The position numbers were made by a program, and so were the translations under genes. Source: Clostridiales bacterium (GTDB taxonomy: Bacteria; Bacillota; Clostridia; Oscillospirales; Oscillospiraceae). Taken from it: a DNA stretch of 64,000 nucleotides. Below, piece by piece: positions 24,336-31,325 of this stretch (position 1 is its first letter; each line of letters opens with the position of its first letter). The notes under the pieces are model-generated. The model was not told the origin of the DNA. It saw nothing but the letters and a program-made list of their open reading frames with translations, and searched no databases. Location of the stretch: assembly GCA_018374635.1 (NCBI GenBank), contig JAHAEW010000003.1, positions 1 through 64,000 of the forward strand, read 5' to 3'.

Positions 24336-24364
24336 AGTATAGCACAGGTTCTTCCGGCAAGCAA
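24336..24364 (-). promoter_or_regulatory. Promoter of the ABC-F leader
   Basis: Minus strand TTGCTT (24359-24364), 17-base spacer, TATACT (24336-24341). Confidence 0.65.
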
Positions 24365-24396
24365 GTACCAAAAGGCGGCATGCCGACCCGCGGGCG

Positions 24397-24921
24397 CTAT
24401 CCCCCAAAACATACCCGCACCGCCCAGGCCGCCGCCGTAAACCCCGCCAGATCGGCGCACAGGGCGGCCGGGACAGCGTACCGGGTCTTGACGATCCCCG
24501 CCGCGCCGAAATACACCGCGATGGTATAGAAGGTGGTCTCGGTGGACCCCAGCATGACGGCGGCGGTGCGCCCGATGGCGGAGTCCGGCCCATAAGTAGA
24601 GATGAGCTCCGCACCCACCCCCAGGGCGGCCGAACCGCTCACCGGGCGGATGAGGAGCAGTCCCACTGTCTCGGGCGGGATGCCCAGCCAGCCCAGCACC
24701 GGCGCCAGTGCCTGGGCGGCCAGCTCCAGCGCCCCGGAGGCGCGCAGCATATAGACCGCCGTCAGGAGGGCCACCAGCGCCGGGACGATCTTGATGAGTA
24801 CGCCAAGCCCCTCGGCCGCGCCGGTGATCAGGGCGTCGTAAACGTCCACCTTCCGCACCAGGCCCCACAGGGCCACCCCCAGCAGGAGGAAGGGCACCAG
24901 CATGGTCAGCGCCAGTTCCAT
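24397..24921 (-). CDS. spmB: Spore maturation protein B
   Basis: A 174-residue membrane protein of the nucleoside-recognition (Gate) superfamily with about four helices. The RPVSGSAALGVGAELI and STETTFYTIAVYFG motifs are typical of SpmB. In Bacillus, SpmA and SpmB are needed for spore core dehydration. The ATG at 24921 overlaps the spmA stop by one base (TGATG). It shows the organism can sporulate. ATG 24921 is preferred to the longer frame, which lies inside spmA. Confidence 0.93.
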   Translation of the reverse strand: MELALTMLVPFLLLGVALWGLVRKVDVYDALITGAAEGLGVLIKIVPALVALLTAVYMLRASGALELAAQALAPVLGWLGIPPETVGLLLIRPVSGSAALGVGAELISTYGPDSAIGRTAAVMLGSTETTFYTIAVYFGAAGIVKTRYAVPAALCADLAGFTAAAWAVRVCFGG

Positions 24922-25535
24922 CAGGCCCGCCCCCTTCGCAGCAGTCCGGCGGGTTCCTCCGCCGGCCAGAGCCGTCCCATCATCTTGGCCGCCAGGATGC
25001 CCACCGTCACCGAGAGGGCGGAGGCCAGCCATACGGCGGGCAGGATGTCAAAGGGAGCGGCGCATCCGGCTGCGGCGCGTACGCTGGCCACGGTGGTGGG
25101 TATGAGCTGGATGGAGGCAGTGTTGCACACCACCAGCATGCACAGGGAGTCGGAGGCCACCCCGGGCGTGCGCCGGCTCATCCGGCGGGCCGCCTGAATG
25201 CCCAGAGGGGTGGCCGCGTTGCCCAGCCCCAGCAGATTGGCCGAAACGTTGGCTGAGATGCTGTCCATCACCTCCCGGTCCCGGGCAAAGTCGGGATAGA
25301 GCTGCTTGAGCAGCGGACGCAGCAGCCGGGAGAGTCCCTCGGACAGCCCCGAACGGCGCATGACCTCCATCACACCCATCCACAGACAGAGTACGCCCGC
25401 CATGGATAGACACAATTCGACGGCCGCCGCCGCACCCTCCATGGCCGCCGCCGCCACCTGGGGCCCCCGTCCGGTGAGAAGCCCGCAGAAAACCGCACAT
25501 CCGACCATCCCCGACCAGATAACCGACATTCCCAT
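24921..25535 (-). CDS. spmA: Spore maturation protein A
   Basis: A 204-residue membrane protein with the same Gate fold as SpmB. It carries NVSANLLGLGNAATPLGIQA and SDSLCMLVVCNTASIQLIP, both hallmark SpmA segments. The ATG at 25535 follows AGAGGAA. It forms an operon with spmB, consistent with the conserved spmAB pair. A candidate sigmaE-type promoter lies upstream, which would fit mother-cell expression as known for Bacillus spmA. Confidence 0.93.
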   Translation of the reverse strand: MGMSVIWSGMVGCAVFCGLLTGRGPQVAAAAMEGAAAAVELCLSMAGVLCLWMGVMEVMRRSGLSEGLSRLLRPLLKQLYPDFARDREVMDSISANVSANLLGLGNAATPLGIQAARRMSRRTPGVASDSLCMLVVCNTASIQLIPTTVASVRAAAGCAAPFDILPAVWLASALSVTVGILAAKMMGRLWPAEEPAGLLRRGRA

Positions 25536-25571
25536 ATATTCCTCTTCTTTCCATTCAAAAATATTTATACT

Positions 25572-25601
25572 ACTATATGTGGGTAATGCCTGAAAATATG
25601 A
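25572..25601 (-). promoter_or_regulatory. Candidate sigmaE promoter of spmAB
   Basis: Minus strand TCATATT (25595-25601), 15-base spacer, CATATAGT (25572-25579), close to the sigmaE consensus (ATATT, then CATACAAT). Confidence 0.4.
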
Positions 25602-25721
25602 CCTATTTTTAAACGATTGGTTCAAAATATGAACTTTTTTATACTGCATTTCTGAAAATACAATTTATTCCAATTTTGTGACATGAGTCGAAACTTTATG
25701 ATCGAAATTTCCAAAATGGAA

Positions 25722-25749
25722 TTGACATAGCAATACAAAGTGTTATAAT
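25722..25749 (+). promoter_or_regulatory. Promoter of the AbrB-type regulator
   Basis: TTGACA (25722-25727), 16-base spacer, TATAAT (25744-25749), plus strand: both hexamers perfect. Confidence 0.8.
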
Positions 25750-25809
25750 AATGTCAGTTTCTAGATAAAGATAGGAAAACATGGAAGGCACAAGAAAGGA
25801 CGTATCGCT

Positions 25810-26052
25810 ATGAAATCTACCGGCATTGTCAGAAAGGTCGATGAACTCGGCCGAATCGTACTTCCCATCGAGCTCCGTCGCACTCTGGATATCGCCGAAA
25901 AGGACTCTTTGGAGATCTATGTAGATGGAGCCTCCATCGTCCTGAAAAAGTACCAGCCCGCCTGTATTTTCTGCGATGATGCCAAGGATGTCATCAACTT
26001 CCGCGGCAAAAACATCTGCCCCAACTGTCTCAAGGAACTCCAGAATAAATAA
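25810..26052 (+). CDS. AbrB/SpoVT-family transition regulator with C-terminal zinc-ribbon-like tail
   Basis: An 80-residue protein. Residues 1-48 are the swapped-hairpin AbrB DNA-binding domain (STGIVRKVDELGRIVLPIELRR). The tail has CIFC and CPNC pairs (about residues 52 and 70), a possible zinc site. AbrB-type proteins are global switches between growth and sporulation or stationary phase. The consensus promoter suggests strong expression. An intrinsic terminator follows directly. Length agrees with Clostridia AbrB paralogues that carry the CxxC tail. Confidence 0.9.
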   Translation: MKSTGIVRKVDELGRIVLPIELRRTLDIAEKDSLEIYVDGASIVLKKYQPACIFCDDAKDVINFRGKNICPNCLKELQNK

Positions 26053-26064
26053 ATGGCACAACGG

Positions 26065-26104
26065 AAAGCCCCGGCCGTCCGATTGGGACCGCCGGGGCTT
26101 TTTG
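26065..26104 (+). terminator. Terminator after the AbrB-type gene
   Basis: Stem AAAGCCCCGGC with GCCGGGGCTTT (26065-26075, 26091-26101), then TT on the plus strand. Confidence 0.8.
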
Positions 26105-26142
26105 CGCCTCTCCGCTCCGGAGCCGTCTGGTGCGGAGAGGCG
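26105..26142. repeat. Inverted repeat between convergent genes
   Basis: Perfect 11-bp arms CGCCTCTCCGC and GCGGAGAGGCG directly behind the previous terminator; may stop minus-strand transcription from rsmI but lacks a good T-run. Confidence 0.4.
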
Positions 26143-26226
26143 TTTATACGTTCTGTATAAATTTGTATGCAGTTGGCAGGGTCCCTTCACGCTCTGTTTT
26201 CCCAGAAAATTGCTTTCACAATTTAC

Positions 26227-27078
26227 TCAGTCAGAAAGAGATTTTCCAGTTTTTCCGACCGCCCGGTCGTAGAGCTCATTGCGGGAAAGGCCCAGCTCCT
26301 TGGCCGCCTGCCGTACCGCGTCCCGCAGGGAATATCCCGCATCCCGCAGGTGTTCCATCCGCTCCAGCCCCTGTTCCAGGGTGGGGGTGTCCTCTTCCTG
26401 TGCACAGGCGCCCTCCAAAACCAGCACGAACTCCCCCTTGGGCGGGTTCTCCCGGTACCAGAGCAGGGCCTCTCCCACGGTGGTGCGCCGCACCTCCTCA
26501 TGGAGCTTGGTCAGCTCCCGGCACAGGCTCAGCCGCCGTTCCCCGCCGAAGCAGGTCTGGAAGTCCTCCAGGGTGGAGAGGAGCTTGTGGGGGGCCTCAT
26601 AGAAGATCATGGTGCGCATTTCCCCCCGCAGGGACTCCAGATGGGAGCGCCGGTTTTTCTTGTTCATCGCCAGAAACCCTTCGAAGGTAAAGCGTCCCGT
26701 GGGCAGGCCGGATACCGACAGGGCGGTCACCAGGGCGCAGGGACCGGGGATGGCCACCACATCCACCCCGTTGGCGGCGCACAGGGCCACCAGCTCCTCT
26801 CCCGGGTCGCTCACCGCCGGGGTGCCCGCGTCGGTGACCAGTGCACAGCTCTCCCCGGAGAGGAGCCGCTGGAGCACCGCCTGGCCCCCGGCTTCGGTGT
26901 TGTGCCGGTAATAGCTCACCATGGGCTTGCGGATGCCCAGATGGTTGAGGAGCTTGATGGATACCCGGGTATCCTCGGCGGCGATGAAGTCCACCTCTTC
27001 CAGCGTGTCCGCCATGCGCCGGGAGATATCCCCCAGGTTGCCGATGGGGGTGGGGACTAAGTATAAAATTCCAGCCAT
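26227..27078 (-). CDS. rsmI: 16S rRNA (cytidine-1402-2'-O)-methyltransferase
   Basis: A 283-residue tetrapyrrole-methylase-fold protein: LYLVPTPIGNLGDIS at the N-terminus, EVDFIAAEDTRVSIKLLNHLG, SDPGEELV and FEGFLAMNKKNRRSHLESL. RsmI uses SAM to methylate the 2'-O of C1402 in 16S rRNA. The ATG at 27078 lies behind GGAGAAG. It is the last gene of a tightly packed five-gene operon (formyltransferase, acetyltransferase, Nudix, methyltransferase, rsmI). In many Firmicutes rsmI follows a trmN6-like gene, as here. Confidence 0.93.
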   Translation of the reverse strand: MAGILYLVPTPIGNLGDISRRMADTLEEVDFIAAEDTRVSIKLLNHLGIRKPMVSYYRHNTEAGGQAVLQRLLSGESCALVTDAGTPAVSDPGEELVALCAANGVDVVAIPGPCALVTALSVSGLPTGRFTFEGFLAMNKKNRRSHLESLRGEMRTMIFYEAPHKLLSTLEDFQTCFGGERRLSLCRELTKLHEEVRRTTVGEALLWYRENPPKGEFVLVLEGACAQEEDTPTLEQGLERMEHLRDAGYSLRDAVRQAAKELGLSRNELYDRAVGKTGKSLSD

Positions 27079-27101
27079 ATGCACTTCTCCATTCCCATAT
27101 A

Positions 27102-27758
27102 TCATGCTCCGTCCCGGTGCAGCAGGCACACCGGGAGGATCTCCAGTCCCGTTTTGGCCCCCTTGACCCCCTCGGCCAGCACCGCGGAGGCCGGGTGGGA
27201 CGGGTCGTGCTGAATGAGGCGCAGGCGCTTGGGCTCCAGCCCCGCCCGGCGCAGCTCAGCCAGCACCTCGGTAAGCCGCTCAGGCCGGTGGACCAGTGCG
27301 AACCGGCCACGGGGGCGCAGCAGCGCCGCCGCTGCGCGGCACAGCTCCGGGAGGGTGCAGTGCTCCTCCATCCGCGCCCCTCCCCCGCTCTTCCCGCTCC
27401 CCCGGGCAAAATAGGGGGGATTGGAGATCACCAGGTCCCAGCTCCCCAGGGGGAAACCGCTCTCCCGCAGATCCCCGGCGCGGATCTCCCCCGCCAGGCC
27501 GTTGCGCGCCAGATTGGCCCGGGCGGCCCGGGCAGCCGCCTCCTCCAACTCCACCCCGGCCAGGGTCAGCCCTCCGGCCCGGGCGGAGAGCAGCAGCAGG
27601 AGCACCCCTCCCCCGCAGCCCAGGTCGCACACCCGCCACCCAGGCTTCACCGCGGCAAACGCCCCCAGCTCCAGGCTGTCCCGGCCCAGGGGAAAGCACG
27701 CGGGGTCCCGGTAATAGTGGTAGGGCCCCAGCCGCTCCATGCGCTCATGCTCTTCCAC
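27102..27758 (-). CDS. tRNA1(Val)-A37-type N6-adenine methyltransferase (TrmN6-like)
   Basis: A 218-residue Rossmann methyltransferase. The SAM-binding motif is VCDLGCGGGVLLLLLSAR and the catalytic motif is NPPYF, the N6-adenine signature, followed by a late RPERLTEVLAELRRAGLEPKRL. It matches the YabB/TrmN6 family that methylates A37 of tRNA-Val. Its start overlaps the Nudix stop and rsmI starts 24 bases after its stop. The neighbour rsmI is also an RNA methylase, in line with a translation-related unit. Confidence 0.88.
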   Translation of the reverse strand: MEEHERMERLGPYHYYRDPACFPLGRDSLELGAFAAVKPGWRVCDLGCGGGVLLLLLSARAGGLTLAGVELEEAAARAARANLARNGLAGEIRAGDLRESGFPLGSWDLVISNPPYFARGSGKSGGGARMEEHCTLPELCRAAAALLRPRGRFALVHRPERLTEVLAELRRAGLEPKRLRLIQHDPSHPASAVLAEGVKGAKTGLEILPVCLLHRDGA

Positions 27759-28365
27759 ACAGCACCTCCGCGAGATGTTTCATCACCCGGCCGGTGATGC
27801 CCCAGATGGCCCGGCCCTCCCAGGTGTAGATGGGCACCTCCACCCGGGCGCCCTTCCAGTCATAGCCCTGGGGGAAACCGATCTGCGCATAGGGGAAGTC
27901 CTCCCCCACCTGGGGTACCAGGGGGAAGGAGGGGCACAGGGGCTTCTCCTCCAGAAAATAGGAGAGCGGCGCCAGAAAGGTCTCGGCTACCTCGGCCTCC
28001 TGGGGCCGGACGCGCGCCAGCCAGGCGGGGTCGATCCGGCCCAGGACCGGGTGCATCAGAAAGCCGCTCTGGTGGAGGACCTTGTCCAGCGGGGCGAGGA
28101 CCTCCACCCCTTCAGGCGGGATGCCCAGCTCCTCCCAGGTCTCCCGCAGGGCGCACGCCGTAGGCTCCTCCCCCGGCTCCATCCGTCCCCCCGGAAAGCA
28201 GACCTCCCCCGGCTGGCGGCGCAGGGTGGCCGAGCGGACCTCAAAGAGGACCTGAAGCCCCGCCGGAGACTCCACCAGCGGGACCAGCACCGCATACTCC
28301 CCGGTCACGTCCTGAAACCCGGCGCGCCGGGGGGCCATCCGGGCGCGGATCTCTTCCAGGGTCAT
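27745..28365 (-). CDS. Nudix hydrolase, CoA pyrophosphatase-like
   Basis: A 206-residue hydrolase. The Nudix box is GGRMEPGEEPTACALRETW then EELG, matching Gx5Ex7REUxEExGU. An upstream LRRQPGEVCFPGG resembles the CoA-pyrophosphatase (UPF0035) signature. Such enzymes cleave CoA to 4'-phosphopantetheine and ADP, or clear other nucleoside diphosphates. Its ATG overlaps the acetyltransferase stop by 4 bases (ATGA), and its stop overlaps the methyltransferase start. Confidence 0.88.
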   Translation of the reverse strand: MTLEEIRARMAPRRAGFQDVTGEYAVLVPLVESPAGLQVLFEVRSATLRRQPGEVCFPGGRMEPGEEPTACALRETWEELGIPPEGVEVLAPLDKVLHQSGFLMHPVLGRIDPAWLARVRPQEAEVAETFLAPLSYFLEEKPLCPSFPLVPQVGEDFPYAQIGFPQGYDWKGARVEVPIYTWEGRAIWGITGRVMKHLAEVLCGRA

Positions 28366-29003
28366 GGCTCCTCCGCCAGGGCGGCGATGCGCCGGTTGAG
28401 GGCCTCGTAGAACCGCCCCACGTGGATGCCGTCCACCATCCGGTGGTTGAGGTCCAGGGCCAGGGAGAGCCGCAGCCGCCCGTCATGCTGCTTCTCATAC
28501 CGTCCCCAGGCCGCCCGGGGGATGCAGTCGCTGGGGTCAAACCGGCGGTCATGGGTGACCGAAGCCATGGGGAGCCAGGGTTCGCTGCTGAAAAAGATCA
28601 TCTGGTCGCTGTCCCAGGGCCCCGCCTCCTCCAGAAAGGATGTGTGGGCGCGGCTCTTCTCTCGGGCGGAGCGGCAGAAGGCCGCCATGTCGTCCCCGGC
28701 CTCCAGGGCGCTGATGTGGAAGAGCTCCTCCCCCGGCTCCATGTCGGTGAAGCTGGGGACCAGGTGGTCGTGGAGGATGATGGTGCCGTTCCGGTCCCGG
28801 TAGCGGAAGTTCTCCACCTCATCCATGGACTTGGTCACCAGGAAGATGAGAGAATAGTAAAAGGACAGGCCGTGCCGCTTGGTGTAGGCCTTCAGCTCGG
28901 TGACGTCCACCGGGAAACTCATGGCGTAGAAGGGCCACTCCTCGTCCTTGAAGTGCTCGTAAATCTCCCGCCGGGGCCAGTGTTCCAGATCAATGATCTT
29001 CAT
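28362..29003 (-). CDS. Chloramphenicol acetyltransferase-family protein (CatA type)
   Basis: A 213-residue CAT-fold acetyltransferase. Family features: WPRREIYEHF near the N-terminus, FRYRD, TDMEPGEELFH, and the catalytic NHRMVDGIHVGRFYEAL, where His with the DG pair matches HxxxDG. CatA enzymes transfer acetyl from CoA to a hydroxyl. Length fits the family. It sits between a formyltransferase and a Nudix hydrolase with ATGA overlaps on both sides, so it is a core-operon gene, not a mobile resistance gene; a native acyl-acceptor is more likely than chloramphenicol, though resistance is possible. Confidence 0.87.
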   Translation of the reverse strand: MKIIDLEHWPRREIYEHFKDEEWPFYAMSFPVDVTELKAYTKRHGLSFYYSLIFLVTKSMDEVENFRYRDRNGTIILHDHLVPSFTDMEPGEELFHISALEAGDDMAAFCRSAREKSRAHTSFLEEAGPWDSDQMIFFSSEPWLPMASVTHDRRFDPSDCIPRAAWGRYEKQHDGRLRLSLALDLNHRMVDGIHVGRFYEALNRRIAALAEEP

Positions 29004-29833
29004 GCTTGGTTTCCTCCTTCTTGGGTCCGACTCTCATAGAGGCGCAGCCAGCCGCCCTCCAGGGCATACTGGGGGACGCCGTGTTCCATACGCAGGGCGC
29101 CGGGGGGCGCTTCCGCCCCGCCGGGGATGACCTCCCCCCGCACCACGGTCAGGGTCTCCTCCCCCAGGCGCAGGAAGCTCCCGTACCCGGCGAAGGCCCG
29201 GACGATGCGGTCCACCCGCTCCAAGCTGTCCCGGGGGGTGAAGGTCATCTCCTCCTCTGTGGGTTCCTTCCAATACTCTCCCTCTCCCTGGGGGACGGCC
29301 TCCTCCCACAGGCGGTCAAAGGACCGGGCGGTCTGCGCCGCCAGCCGGGGGGCCAGGGCGCGGATGGTCTCGGTCATGGTCTCCAGGGTGTCCCGCCCGG
29401 TGACGGGAAAGGACTCCTGGAGCAGGATGTCCCCGGTGTCCAGCCCGGCGGCCACCTTGTGGATGGTCACGCCGCTCTCGCTGAGCCCCCGCAGGATGGT
29501 GCAGGGCATGGGCCAGGGGCCCCGTCCCAGAGGGAGAAGGGCCGGATGGACATTGGCGCAGCGCAGGGGGGTGTCCACCGGGATGCGGTAGATGTATCCG
29601 GCGGAGAAGAGGGCCTCACAGCCCGCCTCCCAGAGCGCGTTCAGATCGGCGGAGGTCACCCGGGCGTCGGTCCAGGGGATGCCCCGCGCCTCGGCAAAGC
29701 CGGTGACCTGGCGGTTGAATTCATAGACGTTGTCGGTGGGGTAGGTGAACACCCGCATGACCTCACACCCGGCCGCCTCCAGGGCTTCCAGGCAGGGATA
29801 GAGCAGGTCAAACCCCGCATAGGCAATTTTCAT
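29000..29833 (-). CDS. Formyltransferase-family protein (Fmt/ArnA-like)
   Basis: A 277-residue protein. The formyltransferase core has NVHPALLPLGRGPWP and VTIHKVAAGLDTGDIL, giving the Asn-His-Asp catalytic set of 10-formyltetrahydrofolate transferases. A C-terminal domain (about 200-277) resembles the Fmt/ArnA C-terminal oligonucleotide-binding half. It is shorter than methionyl-tRNA formyltransferase (about 315) and lacks its usual N-terminal MRIVFMGT start, so an amino-sugar or other amine acceptor is plausible. The ATG at 29833 follows GGGAGG. It heads the operon with the acetyltransferase. Confidence 0.85.
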   Translation of the reverse strand: MKIAYAGFDLLYPCLEALEAAGCEVMRVFTYPTDNVYEFNRQVTGFAEARGIPWTDARVTSADLNALWEAGCEALFSAGYIYRIPVDTPLRCANVHPALLPLGRGPWPMPCTILRGLSESGVTIHKVAAGLDTGDILLQESFPVTGRDTLETMTETIRALAPRLAAQTARSFDRLWEEAVPQGEGEYWKEPTEEEMTFTPRDSLERVDRIVRAFAGYGSFLRLGEETLTVVRGEVIPGGAEAPPGALRMEHGVPQYALEGGWLRLYESRTQEGGNQA

Positions 29834-29897
29834 GGGTTCCTCCCGTTTCGGATACAAGAAACCGCGTCCGAATGGACGCGGCCTCTTGTACATGGTC
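29834..29897 (-). terminator. Hairpin between methyltransferase and formyltransferase genes
   Basis: Stem CCGCGTCC with GGACGCGG, minus strand followed by TTTCTTG; a weak or partial terminator, so some read-through into the formyltransferase operon is likely. Confidence 0.45.
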
Positions 29898-31142
29898 TTA
29901 CAGAAGCACCAGACCGTATTTTTTCCGCATCTGCTCCAAAAATGCAGGCTCCAGCTCCTCGGTTCCGTCCCAAAAAGCCCGGCCCTGGAAGGCCCGCAGG
30001 GCCCCCTCCAACAGCTCCGGCACGTCGGTGGTGATGCACAGCGCGTCCTTGACCACATACTGGTTCTCGGCAAAGAGGGCCACGTCGTCCTCCTCCAGGA
30101 TCTCAATCTTCAGCGCGCCCTGGGGGCAGTTCTCCTCGGCCTCCACGATGTCCTCCATGAGGTCGCTGGTGCACTCAATGGTCTCCCCCACATCCACATC
30201 AGGGGTAATGAAGCGGGCCTCGGTCTCGCTGGCGCAGGGGATCACGTCAGGGTCGTGCTCCACGGCGGGCAGTGCGGCAAAGTCCACCGCCGCCACGGCC
30301 GCCTTCAGCGCGGCGATGTGCTCCGGCGTGGTGCCGCAGCAGCCGCCGAAGACGCGCACCCCCGCCTCGGCCATGGCCTTGGCGTAGGAGGCAAACTCCT
30401 CCGGCGGGCAGTCGTAGACCGCGCGGCCCTCCTCCATATGAGGCAGGCCCGCGTTTGGCTTGGCGATGAGGGGCACCCGGGCGTAGGGGGTAAGGCGGCG
30501 CAGCTGCTCCAGCATCCCGTCCGGGCCGGAGGAGCAGTTCAGGCCGAAGGCACTCACGCCCATGCCCTGCATCACGATGAGAGCGGCCAGCACATCGGTG
30601 CCCGACAGAGTGCGCCCGTTCTCGTCACAGGTGAAAGTGACGAACACCGGCTTATGCGACACGCTCCGGATGGCCAGGACGGCCGCCCTGGCCTCGGGCA
30701 TGGTCATGGTGGTCTCCACCACGAAGAGGTCCACCCCGGCCAGCTCCAGGGCCAGGGCCTGCTCGGTGTAGACGGCCACCAGCATCTCAAAGGTGTAGTC
30801 CCCAAAGGGCTCGATGAATTTTCCGGTAGGGGCCATGTCGCCGCCCACCAGGGCCTTTCCGCCGGCGGCCTGCCGGGAGAGGGCCACCAGGCGGCGGTTG
30901 TACTCGTCCACCTTGCCGCTCAGTCCGTGCTCCTCCAGCTTGACGGCGTTTGCCCCGAAGGTGGGTGCCAGGATCACATGGGACCCAGCCGCCACATACT
31001 CCCGCTGGAGCTCCACCAGTACCTCGGGGTGCTCCAGTACCCACTGCTCCGTACAGGCGCCGGCGGGCATCCCGCGCTTCAACAGCTCGCTGCCCGTTGC
31101 GCCGTCCAACAAAAGGGGCAGGGATAAGGGAATGTTGTCCAT
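29898..31142 (-). CDS. Homocysteine S-methyltransferase domain protein (MetH N-module-like)
   Basis: A 414-residue protein. Residues 1-300 form the homocysteine-binding barrel: LLLDGATGSELLKRG at the start, APTFGANAVKLEEHGL, NCSSGPDGM and FGGCCGTTPEHIAALK, where the Cys in NCSSGP and the CC pair bind zinc. The last about 110 residues are an acidic domain (SDLMEDIVEAEENCPQGALKIEILEEDD) of unknown role; the THF, cobalamin and activation modules of full MetH are absent. It likely methylates homocysteine with a partner corrinoid or other donor. ATG 31142 follows GAGGAGGAA. A hairpin lies in the leader. Confidence 0.88.
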   Translation of the reverse strand: MDNIPLSLPLLLDGATGSELLKRGMPAGACTEQWVLEHPEVLVELQREYVAAGSHVILAPTFGANAVKLEEHGLSGKVDEYNRRLVALSRQAAGGKALVGGDMAPTGKFIEPFGDYTFEMLVAVYTEQALALELAGVDLFVVETTMTMPEARAAVLAIRSVSHKPVFVTFTCDENGRTLSGTDVLAALIVMQGMGVSAFGLNCSSGPDGMLEQLRRLTPYARVPLIAKPNAGLPHMEEGRAVYDCPPEEFASYAKAMAEAGVRVFGGCCGTTPEHIAALKAAVAAVDFAALPAVEHDPDVIPCASETEARFITPDVDVGETIECTSDLMEDIVEAEENCPQGALKIEILEEDDVALFAENQYVVKDALCITTDVPELLEGALRAFQGRAFWDGTEELEPAFLEQMRKKYGLVLL

Positions 31143-31168
31143 GAAATAAATTCCTCCTCACAGATAGG

Positions 31169-31196
31169 CGTCTTCCCGCGCCGGGGCGGGAAGACG
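31169..31196 (-). promoter_or_regulatory. Leader hairpin before the homocysteine methyltransferase
   Basis: Perfect 11-bp stem CGTCTTCCCGC / GCGGGAAGACG with 6-base loop, just upstream of the ribosome site and with no T-run; it may protect the mRNA or control initiation. Confidence 0.5.
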
Positions 31197-31220
31197 ATGG
31201 GCTGCTTTGATTCGCAGATA

Positions 31221-31249
31221 AGTATATACAAATCCCCGCCCAAAATCAA
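31221..31249 (-). promoter_or_regulatory. Promoter of the homocysteine methyltransferase gene
   Basis: Minus strand TTGATT (31244-31249), 17-base spacer, TATACT (31221-31226). Confidence 0.65.
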
Positions 31250-31285
31250 GCGCAACCTCTCGCCCGCAGCGTGTCGAACGCATCC

Positions 31286-31317
31286 AAAAAGGCCGGAGTC
31301 CACAGAGGACTCCGGCC
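31286..31317 (-). terminator. Terminator after the glycosyltransferase gene
   Basis: Stem GGCCGGAGTCC with GGACTCCGGCC (31291-31301, 31307-31317); minus strand followed by TTTTTGG. Confidence 0.85.
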
Positions 31318-31325
31318 GATCAGCG

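Noticed and set aside
28362..29003. CatA-type gene as a mobile chloramphenicol resistance gene
   Set aside because: It is fused into a core operon by ATGA overlaps on both sides and has core-like composition, so horizontal resistance is unlikely.
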